Assembly (NCBI GenBank): GCA_019246575.1
Contig: JAFAQG010000631.1
Location: 1-5,089, forward strand
DNA length: 5,089 nucleotides
Reading direction: 5' to 3'
DNA from: Acidobacteriaceae bacterium
GTDB lineage: Bacteria; Acidobacteriota; Terriglobia; Bryobacterales; Bryobacteraceae
The translations under genes were made by a program, and so were the position numbers. Below, piece by piece: positions 1 through 5,089 of the stretch; position 1 is the stretch's first letter, and each line of letters opens with the position of its first letter. Below the pieces are notes generated by a model, which saw only the letters and a program-made list of their open reading frames with translations, did no database searches and was not told where the DNA came from.

Positions 1-510
1 GTAGACAATTTTTCAGCTTTCGAAGCGATGATCGGAACCTTCCACCCCGATTTGGTGATCCTCGATGTTCGCATGCCCGACGGCGATGGATTCGAAGCGG
101 CGCAAAGAGTTCTCGCTAAGCACCCTCATTTGAAATTGATGTTTCTATCGATGCATGATGATCCCAAGTTTCTTAAGCGCGCGGCGGATATTGGCGCGCT
201 CGGATATATTTCGAAGCGGGCTCGGGCGGATGAACTTATGAATGCCGTTCGAACGGCTCTGAGAGGCGAAAAGTTTGTCGGCGCGGGTGCGCCGCGCAGT
301 GGTAACGGCAGAGTGGAGCCTCGTCTGACGGAACGGCAGATTCAAGTGCTGCGGTTGATTTCGCAAGGCTGCTCGGCGAAGGAAATCGCGAACCGCCTAA
401 ATATCTCCGTGCGTACCGCGGAGTTCCACCGCGCGGCGATCATGAACCGGCTGAAGTTGCACTCGACCGCGCTGATGACCAGATACGCGTTAGAGCACGG
501 TTTGATCTGA
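1..510 (+). CDS. Two-component response regulator, NarL/FixJ (LuxR-HTH) family, 5' end missing
   Basis: This is a DNA-binding response regulator that would be phosphorylated by a partner histidine kinase and act on transcription in the cytoplasm. The frame is open from base 1, and 169 residues are visible. The receiver part shows the phospho-acceptor aspartate D22 in LVILDVRMPDGDGFE, the switch serine S50 in FLSMHDD and the conserved lysine K72 in YISKRA. The N-terminal acidic pair is absent because about 30 residues lie before the window. A GerE/LuxR-type helix-turn-helix fills residues 109-169, starting at LTERQ and including AKEIANRLNISVRTAEFH. The ATG at base 28 is an internal methionine and not the real start, since starting there would remove the first beta strand and helix of the receiver. 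The cognate kinase is not visible and may lie upstream. The family is certain; the target genes are unknown, though the transporter 16 bases downstream may be co-transcribed. Confidence 0.93.
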   Translation, partial: VDNFSAFEAMIGTFHPDLVILDVRMPDGDGFEAAQRVLAKHPHLKLMFLSMHDDPKFLKRAADIGALGYISKRARADELMNAVRTALRGEKFVGAGAPRSGNGRVEPRLTERQIQVLRLISQGCSAKEIANRLNISVRTAEFHRAAIMNRLKLHSTALMTRYALEHGLI

Positions 511-526
511 GCGAAGCGGCGAAGCG
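511..526 (+). repeat. Perfect tandem duplication of an 8-base unit filling the intergenic gap
   Basis: The whole space between the regulator stop codon and the transporter ATG consists of GCGAAGCG twice in a row. No good Shine-Dalgarno sequence is present, and GAAG-like bases occur only loosely. The repeat could be a slippage duplication. It sets the spacing between the two genes, so copy-number change would alter it by 8 bases without touching either protein. Its biological meaning is unknown. Confidence 0.6.
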
Positions 527-946
527 ATGGGCTGGCTTTTCTGGTCGTTGCTCTCCGCGTGCTTCGCTGCTGCAACTGCAATCCTGGCAAAGCTGGGCGT
601 GGAGGGGGTAGATTCGAACTTTGCAACTGCTGTACGGACGACAGTAGTTGTTGTGTTCACCTGGCTCGTCGCCTACATGATGCGGACGCCGGGGAGCCTC
701 CGGGTCTCTTCGAACAAGACCTGGCTGTTTTTGGCACTGTCGGGCATTGCGACAGGATTGTCCTGGCTGTGCTATTTCCGGGCTCTTCAGCTGGGGCCTG
801 CCTCTCGCGTGGCCCCGATCGACAAATTGAGCGTGGCGCTGGTGATCTTATGCGGTGCGCTGTTCTTAGGCGAGAAGCTTACATGGGGGAAGGCCATAGG
901 TGGAGCGCTGATCGTTGCGGGGGCGATAGCGGTGGCTTTGGATTAG
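527..946 (+). CDS. Small EamA/DMT-family membrane transporter (single EamA repeat)
   Basis: This is an inner-membrane protein of the drug/metabolite transporter superfamily; its substrate cannot be told from sequence. It has 139 residues and five hydrophobic segments, at about 3-21, 37-51, 66-84, 94-114 and 119-138. The family hallmark is in the second half: YFRALQLGPASRVAPIDKLS followed by LFLGEKLTWGKAIGGALIVAG, the usual ending of an EamA domain. Most family members have two such repeats in about 300 residues. This one has a single repeat, as in the short COG2510-like proteins, so it probably works as a dimer (inference). It does not look truncated, because it starts just before the first helix and ends just after the last. 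The ATG lies 16 bases after the regulator stop without a strong ribosome binding site, so coupling to the upstream gene is plausible. It converges with the hydrolase gene, with 8 bases between stops. Confidence 0.88.
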   Translation: MGWLFWSLLSACFAAATAILAKLGVEGVDSNFATAVRTTVVVVFTWLVAYMMRTPGSLRVSSNKTWLFLALSGIATGLSWLCYFRALQLGPASRVAPIDKLSVALVILCGALFLGEKLTWGKAIGGALIVAGAIAVALD

Positions 947-954
947 CGCTCCAG

Positions 955-2820
955 CTATGGGCGAGTATGCACCCCCGGAGATGATAGCCCGTTTACCGGA
1001 CCTGCTAGCGGGAGGATAACGGCCGACGGGAATCGTGTTTCATGCAGAACCGTTTGGCGCGCGATTTGAATTTTAATCTCATTCGCTAGCGCGCCCGTCG
1101 AATTCAAGTTTCGATCGAAGCGCGGGAAGTTACTGCTCGATACCTCCAGTCGAATCCGATGGCCGGCGGCAAAGACGCAGCTGGTTACTCCTGCGTCGAT
1201 GCTGATCCGGTACGGCGTATTACGCTTGACAAAAACAGCTTGTGCGAGCGAGAGGCGATAGCGCAGTCGGAGAATGCCGTCGCATACGAGTATGGCTCGA
1301 CCATCGGGTTGCACATCGACGATCTTTGCGGTGAAATCCGTATCGTTTGCAGAAGTGGATACGTACAGGACGACCTGCAGCGGCCCGGTGACCTCGACCG
1401 GTTCTGTGAGCGGAGCGGAAGTGTAGACCAGAACATCCGAGCGCCGCTCGACCTCGCTTTGGTCGAGCGGTCCCGTGGGCAGCAGTTTCGGGTCGCAACA
1501 CGCTGCTCCTCCCGCCGTGGGGACCGGGTCGCTCGGATCGTAACTGAATTTATCGGGCTTCGAGCGTTTGACGGCTTGCCACGTCAGTACGCCATCGCCG
1601 GAAGCGGAATTCGCGTGACCTTCACTGTTGAGGTAAAGCGATGTAAAGCGGGCACGGAGTAGCGGCCATTCGTGTTCCTCGCGCCAGATGTTGGGGCCCA
1701 TGACGAAGAGATGAAGGCGTGACACTCGAGTATCGATAACGGGTGGGGGCGGCCCGTTGTCCAGCCAGCGATCGAGCCAGCCGGCCTGAAGAGTGCGGAT
1801 GGGTAGCTGTGCCGCTGTGCCAAAGCTCTGTGCTGGAAAGTGGGACGTAGGATCGTGGGCCCACGGCCCGATCCACGTCTCGACCACGGCTCCCTGTTTT
1901 GAAAGCCGTGTGAACGCGTCCAACTCGTTCTCGACATTGGGGTCGAACCACCCGCCCAGCAAGAGTACCGGAATGGAGACGCGGCCCAATTTGTTGCGGA
2001 TGCTTCGATCGCTCCAATAGGTGTCATACGAGGCGTGGGCGAGAGCCTGTCTCCAACTGCTTATGGGCGCACCCGCTGCCACAACATCCGAGGTCGACAG
2101 GGGGACATGGTACAGGTAGGTTTGAGCACGCGCCGGCAACTGGGAGCGCGGCTTAAAATTCTGAGCTAACCAGATGAGCCGGTGCGCTAATTGAAACGCG
2201 CCGCCAGCTGAATAATACCGGTCCAGATATTCATCCGTACCCGCATTCATGGGCATGATAGCGAGCAGGTGGCGATTGTTTTGAATGGCGGCCCACCATT
2301 GGACGATGCCGAGGTACGAGCTTCCGGCCATCGCGACTCGCCCATTGGACCACGGCTGTTCCGCGATCCAGTTGATGGTGTCATTGCCGTCGGGTCCTTC
2401 CTGCTGAATGGAACCGAACACGCCTTCCGAGGCATAGCGTCCGCGTGTATCCTGAATGACGACTGCGTAGCCGCGCCCCAGGAAAGCGTGATAGCTCAGC
2501 ATCGCTCTCGACCTGCGGTTATAGGGCGTTCTGACCAGCACTGCCGGAAACCGGTGGGCATTTGCGGGAAGAAAAACGTCGGCTGCGAGCCGGACACCAT
2601 CGCGCATGGGAATGAGAACGCTAAGCTCGCGATTTTTGGGTGCCAGCTGTGCGAAAAGCGCGCCTGAGAGGGCGAGAGCTGCACCGGCGGCGACGGGAAG
2701 CGCAAAGGACGCGAATACGCGTTGCCAAACAGAAAGGGGAACTCGCAACATCCTTGGGCGGCGCATCCGCTGCGCGACCGTTTTGCGCACGTTCCCAAAA
2801 AACTGCGCTTGTTTGCTCAC
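955..2820 (-). CDS. CocE/NonD family hydrolase (peptidase S15-like alpha/beta hydrolase), probably exported
   Basis: This is a serine hydrolase of the cocaine esterase / X-Pro dipeptidyl-peptidase family, which cleaves esters or amides; the actual substrate is unknown. It has 621 residues from the GTG start. The hydrolase core begins near residue 66 (SVLIPMRDGVRLAADVFLP). The oxyanion tyrosine is probably Y100 in VRTPYNR. The nucleophile is S168 in MAGSSYLG, the acid D293 in GGWFDPN and the base H322 in GPWAHDP, so the catalytic triad is complete. A C-terminal jelly-roll domain follows from about 460 (DVLVYTSAPL, VEVTGPLQV). Residues 35-59 are strongly hydrophobic and follow a basic stretch, suggesting a signal peptide or membrane anchor; no clear cleavage site or Tat motif is seen. 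The start is uncertain: the GTG at 2820 overlaps the yggS stop as GTGA, but ATG at 2766 or 2751 would give a more normal signal-peptide n-region. None has a good Shine-Dalgarno sequence. Antisense open frames here are shadows. Confidence 0.9.
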   Translation of the reverse strand: MSKQAQFFGNVRKTVAQRMRRPRMLRVPLSVWQRVFASFALPVAAGAALALSGALFAQLAPKNRELSVLIPMRDGVRLAADVFLPANAHRFPAVLVRTPYNRRSRAMLSYHAFLGRGYAVVIQDTRGRYASEGVFGSIQQEGPDGNDTINWIAEQPWSNGRVAMAGSSYLGIVQWWAAIQNNRHLLAIMPMNAGTDEYLDRYYSAGGAFQLAHRLIWLAQNFKPRSQLPARAQTYLYHVPLSTSDVVAAGAPISSWRQALAHASYDTYWSDRSIRNKLGRVSIPVLLLGGWFDPNVENELDAFTRLSKQGAVVETWIGPWAHDPTSHFPAQSFGTAAQLPIRTLQAGWLDRWLDNGPPPPVIDTRVSRLHLFVMGPNIWREEHEWPLLRARFTSLYLNSEGHANSASGDGVLTWQAVKRSKPDKFSYDPSDPVPTAGGAACCDPKLLPTGPLDQSEVERRSDVLVYTSAPLTEPVEVTGPLQVVLYVSTSANDTDFTAKIVDVQPDGRAILVCDGILRLRYRLSLAQAVFVKRNTPYRISIDAGVTSCVFAAGHRIRLEVSSSNFPRFDRNLNSTGALANEIKIQIARQTVLHETRFPSAVILPLAGPVNGLSSPGVHTRP

Positions 2821-3533
2821 GCACTCAAAGCCGGCGAACCCGCCACCGGCTTTGGCCTAGGTCCAAAGAGAGCGGTGCCGATACGGATAGTAGTCGCACC
2901 CTCCTCGATGGCGACTTCGAAATCGTTTGACATGCCCATCGAGAGTTTCGCGAGCCCAAACTGTTTCCCGAGTGCAGCGAGATTTTGGAAATACGGTCGT
3001 GAGTCCTCCGGATTCTGTGACCACGGAGGAACGGTCATGAGCCCCGTAAGATTGACGTTCGGACATGCGGCGGCCGCTGCGAGTAGATCGGGCAAGTCGT
3101 TGGACGCCGCGCCGGTCTTGCTTTGTTCTGGTGAAAGTTTCACTTCTATCATTGCTTCGATTTCCGAACCGCGTTCGGCGGCGACTGTATTCAGACGGCT
3201 CAGAAGCTTGGGTGAATCTACGGTTTCGATTACCTGAAACAGATCACAGGCGGGGCGAACCTTGTTCGATTGCAGATGGCCGATGAGATGAAAGCAGGTG
3301 TCAGTTACGCCGCCGAGTTGAGCGTGCTTTCCGGCAAATTCCTGGACATAGTTCTCTCCGAAGTGACGCACCCCGGCTTGGTAGGCCTCCCGAATCCTCT
3401 GAGCAGAAAACTTCTTGGTAACGGCCACTAAAGTGATATCCGGCCGTTGCCGGCCGCAATGTTCGACGGCGCGGCGAATGCGGTTTTCTATGGACGCCAG
3501 CCGATCCTCGAAAGTGAACTCCCCTAGTGGCAA
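2817..3533 (-). CDS. yggS: YggS/PLPBP family pyridoxal-5'-phosphate-binding homeostasis protein
   Basis: This is a cytosolic single-domain PLP protein with an alanine-racemase-like TIM barrel. Family members have no established catalytic activity and act in vitamin B6 and amino/keto-acid homeostasis. It has 238 residues, normal for the family. K40 in LVAVTKK is the expected Schiff-base lysine. Other signatures are HFGENYVQE (58-65), FHLIGHLQSNK (81-91), LTGLMTVPP (162-170), LSMGMSNDFEVAIEEG (197-212) and the phosphate-binding region TTIRIGTALFG (214-224). The start is TTG at 3533: the frame is open back to a TGA at 3599-3597, and no other ATG, GTG or TTG lies in that interval, while the next GTG falls at V36, just before the PLP lysine. 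No clear ribosome binding site precedes it. It is the first gene of a minus-strand pair and overlaps the hydrolase start by four bases. The gene before it is divergent. Confidence 0.95.
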   Translation of the reverse strand: MPLGEFTFEDRLASIENRIRRAVEHCGRQRPDITLVAVTKKFSAQRIREAYQAGVRHFGENYVQEFAGKHAQLGGVTDTCFHLIGHLQSNKVRPACDLFQVIETVDSPKLLSRLNTVAAERGSEIEAMIEVKLSPEQSKTGAASNDLPDLLAAAAACPNVNLTGLMTVPPWSQNPEDSRPYFQNLAALGKQFGLAKLSMGMSNDFEVAIEEGATTIRIGTALFGPRPKPVAGSPALSA

Positions 3534-3539
3534 AACTCT

Positions 3540-3545
3540 ATCATA
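3540..3545 (-). promoter_or_regulatory. Candidate -10 box for yggS, implying a leaderless or near-leaderless transcript
   Basis: TATGAT reads toward yggS and ends seven bases before the TTG start codon. A transcript starting the usual six or seven bases after a -10 box would begin at or next to that TTG, leaving no room for a Shine-Dalgarno sequence. This agrees with the absence of one, but a six-base match alone is poor evidence and no -35 box is seen. Confidence 0.3.
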
Positions 3546-3560
3546 AGAGCACCGGCAGGC

Positions 3561-3571
3561 CGGCTGAGCCG
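3561..3571. repeat. 11-base inverted repeat in the divergent gap, possible operator
   Basis: CGGCT-G-AGCCG is a perfect dyad with a single central base. It lies about 16 bases upstream of the minus-strand -10 candidate and 16 bases before the plus-strand ATG. The one-base spacer makes an RNA hairpin impossible, so a protein-binding site is the only likely role. Such short dyads are also expected by chance in GC-rich DNA. Confidence 0.2.
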
Positions 3572-3586
3572 CGAGACGCGCAGGAA

Positions 3587-5089
3587 ATGCTGCGCGTCAT
3601 TGAGACGTTCGTACGCAGTTGCGCCAGCCCAGCGGTTCTCGAGTACGGCGAACACGTGATGCCGCTGAAACCGAAAGAACACACGCTCGAACTGCGGTCA
3701 GGAAGGCTGTGGATCGATGTGTGGGACGAGACGCGAAGTCTGTCGCGCCGAATCCTTACGATTGAGCGGCACGCAACGGGCATACTCGATTGCTCGGTGC
3801 ACCGTTTTGGCGGCGTACCCGGTAAGCTGAGTTTTCTCGACCTCGAACGGCCGCAAACCGGTGTCGCAACACTTCGCGGGTCGCGACAGAGTTTTGGCGA
3901 ACAATTCCGGCGGATGCTGTTTCGGCAGTTCCCGGGGTGGGAGATTTCAGCGCTGTCGTCCGCCATGGACCTTCAGCGGTCGTTCTCTCCCGTGTTCCCG
4001 CGAGCCACCCTCACCAAAGGCAATCATCGAATCGCTGCGCTCGCCTGCCCGAGCCCGGAAGATGAAGCGGCACTCCTGACGTTCGCGTTGCTGTGGTTCG
4101 ATTACGTGCAAGGACGGGGCAGGAGAGAGATGAGCAGCGAGCTGTGTCTCTTTGTGCCGGAGCAGGCAGGTTGCCTGACAGCTCACCGCCTGCGGTGGCT
4201 GGATCGAGCCGCATTGAAGACCCATCTGTTTCGATTCAACGAGCACGGATGCGCGGGCCAGGTGGACCCGGATGATCTCGGGAATCTGGATACTCGCGTC
4301 AGCCCTCATTACATACCGGTAGAGTTGGGGCCCGAGATATCGGCCCTGCTGTCGCGTCTGACTGCGGTTCAGGGCATCGGGTGCTGTCCCGAGCTTAACG
4401 GTTCAGTAAGCATTCGCGCCCGAGGTATCGAATTTGCACGAATTGAGAAGGGTCGCGTATTCCTGGGAATCGAAGCGAAACGCGAGATTGATGTGGCGAG
4501 GCTGGCCGAGGTCGAGGAGTACGCAGCTCAGATCGTCCTGCTCACTCGCGATACACAGGGGAACATACACAATGCGGGTTTGGGGCTGAGCGGGGCCTCG
4601 GAGCGCTGGTTCGAGGCAGCCGTGAGGTCGCACTTGACGCTGGTAGATGCCTCTGTACTCGAAACCCCGGTACACGGGCAAGTGCTCACGTTTGCGGGTA
4701 CCGATCGCAATCTGGTGGACCTGCTCGCAGTATCATCGTCGGGCCGGCTTGTCATTGTTGAGCTCAAGACCACAGAAGACATTCATTTGCCGATCCAGGC
4801 GCTCGACTATTGGATGCGTATCAGGTGGCACACCGAACGCGGTGAACTGCAGCACCTGTTTCCGGGGATTGCACTCTCCGGGAACGTTCCCAAGCTACTG
4901 CTTGTAGGGCCGGCCATCTCGTTTCATCCTGCCAACGCGACCGTTCTGCGTTACTTCTCGCCAGAGATCGACGTCGAACGCGTAGGCATCAACTCGGGCT
5001 GGCAGAGGGAGTTCAAAGTGGTCCTGCGCCTGCGAGGTGCAGACGTGCCCCAATCGCACGAGACTTCAAATGAGTGTTCAGGGTCTTGT
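3587..5089 (+). CDS. Large uncharacterised protein with C-terminal PD-(D/E)xK nuclease-like domain, 3' end missing
   Basis: One uninterrupted frame of 501 codons runs to the last base. I do not recognise a named gene. The C-terminal part fits a PD-(D/E)xK metal-dependent nuclease: a helix with E339/E343 (SERWFE), then VDLLAV with D378, LVIVELK with E392 and K394, and Q404-x3-Y408 in HLPIQALDYW. The D-to-E spacing of 14 is the same as in NucS/EndoMS mismatch endonucleases, and Q-x3-Y recalls RecB/Cas4-type nucleases. The visible end (LRYFSPEIDVERVGI, then FKVVLRL) looks near the natural C-terminus. Residues 1-270 have no signature I know; they show alternating strand-like and helix-like stretches (GRLWIDVWDETRSLSRR, FGEQFRRMLFRQFPGWE) and no signal peptide or membrane segment, so a cytosolic protein is expected. 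ATG 3587 is preferred; AGGAA abuts it, too close for an ideal Shine-Dalgarno. GTG 3527 would add 20 residues and overlap yggS. Nuclease activity is inferred, not shown. Confidence 0.8.
   Translation, partial: MLRVIETFVRSCASPAVLEYGEHVMPLKPKEHTLELRSGRLWIDVWDETRSLSRRILTIERHATGILDCSVHRFGGVPGKLSFLDLERPQTGVATLRGSRQSFGEQFRRMLFRQFPGWEISALSSAMDLQRSFSPVFPRATLTKGNHRIAALACPSPEDEAALLTFALLWFDYVQGRGRREMSSELCLFVPEQAGCLTAHRLRWLDRAALKTHLFRFNEHGCAGQVDPDDLGNLDTRVSPHYIPVELGPEISALLSRLTAVQGIGCCPELNGSVSIRARGIEFARIEKGRVFLGIEAKREIDVARLAEVEEYAAQIVLLTRDTQGNIHNAGLGLSGASERWFEAAVRSHLTLVDASVLETPVHGQVLTFAGTDRNLVDLLAVSSSGRLVIVELKTTEDIHLPIQALDYWMRIRWHTERGELQHLFPGIALSGNVPKLLLVGPAISFHPANATVLRYFSPEIDVERVGINSGWQREFKVVLRLRGADVPQSHETSNECSGSC

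Larger units (their letters stand above)
3534..3586. promoter_or_regulatory. Short divergent intergenic region, candidate promoters for yggS operon and nuclease-like gene
   Basis: These 53 bases separate two head-to-head genes, so the start signals for both probably lie here or in the adjoining coding DNA. On the minus strand, TATGAT at 3545-3540 matches the sigma-70 -10 box at five of six bases. On the plus strand, TATCAT at 3539-3544 overlaps it and also matches at five of six. Neither has a convincing -35 box 16-18 bases away. An 11-base inverted repeat, CGGCTGAGCCG, sits at 3561-3571, where the -35 of the minus-strand promoter would be. All assignments are from pattern only and are weak individually. 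Confidence 0.35.

Noticed and set aside
559..984. Plus-strand open frame of 141 codons overlapping the transporter
   Set aside because: It is another reading frame of the transporter gene; its translation is rich in Cys, Arg and Gly, while the chosen frame gives a clean EamA domain.
1000..1092. GCTAGCG repeated at about 1003 and 1085 with a partial dyad around the first
   Set aside because: Both lie inside the hydrolase coding sequence; short, no T run and no sign of a terminator or recombination site.
1159..1662. Plus-strand open frame of 167 codons
   Set aside because: It lies antisense inside the hydrolase, whose frame carries a complete catalytic triad and family motifs. The plus-strand translation has no recognisable domain and is rich in Arg, as expected for a GC-driven shadow.
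2722..3237. Plus-strand open frame of 171 codons
   Set aside because: It spans the antisense of the yggS 3' end and the hydrolase 5' end, both strongly supported; no family features.
3527..3586. GTG at 3527 as the start of the nuclease-like gene
   Set aside because: It would add 20 polar residues, overlap the yggS start by seven bases and leave no room for its own promoter in the gap. It cannot be excluded.
3541..3966. Minus-strand open frame of 141 codons upstream of yggS
   Set aside because: It is antisense to the long plus-strand nuclease-like frame; its translation is rich in Ser, Arg and Cys with no domain.
3587..5089. Reading the nuclease-like gene as part of a defence island
   Set aside because: No methyltransferase, helicase, toxin, retron, CRISPR or mobile element is present, and the neighbours are housekeeping-type genes. 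A DNA repair or unknown role is equally open.

Overview
The window looks like chromosomal DNA from a GC-rich, Gram-negative-type soil bacterium. The style of its genes (a NarL-type regulator, a single-repeat EamA transporter, a CocE/NonD hydrolase, YggS, and a conserved protein with a nuclease-like C-terminus) suggests Acidobacteriota. That assignment is an impression from gene content and protein style, not a proof. There are no insertion sequences, tRNA or rRNA genes, CRISPR arrays or phage genes, and all five genes look intact apart from the two cut by the window edges.

Layout. Positions 1-510 (+) hold the last 169 codons of a response regulator; its first roughly 30 residues lie outside the window. 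After 16 bases, made of one perfect 8-base tandem repeat, comes a small EamA-type membrane transporter (527-946, +). It meets, tail to tail with 8 bases between, a minus-strand pair. The upstream member of that pair is a YggS/PLPBP-type pyridoxal-phosphate-binding protein (2817-3533, TTG start). The downstream member is a CocE/NonD (peptidase S15-like) hydrolase with an N-terminal membrane or export segment (955-2820, GTG start). The two overlap by GTGA, so translational coupling is likely.

Divergent from yggS, a long plus-strand reading frame runs from about 3587 to the window end without a stop (501 codons, 3' end missing). Its C-terminal part carries a clear PD-(D/E)xK nuclease signature: D378, E392-x-K394, and Q404-x3-Y408. 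It resembles the NucS/EndoMS and RecB-like nuclease cores. About 96 residues upstream the same residue spacing recurs (E282, E296-x-K298, E308-x3-Y312), which may be a second, degenerate copy of the core. This gene is the least understood part of the window and the best candidate for something undescribed.

How the genes fit together. The regulator and the transporter may share a transcript. YggS (vitamin B6 and amino-acid homeostasis, cytosol) and the hydrolase (probably exported or membrane-anchored ester or amide cleavage) share an operon but have no obvious common pathway. The roughly 53-base divergent gap probably holds the promoters for the yggS operon and the nuclease-like gene. Shine-Dalgarno sequences are weak or absent at every visible start.
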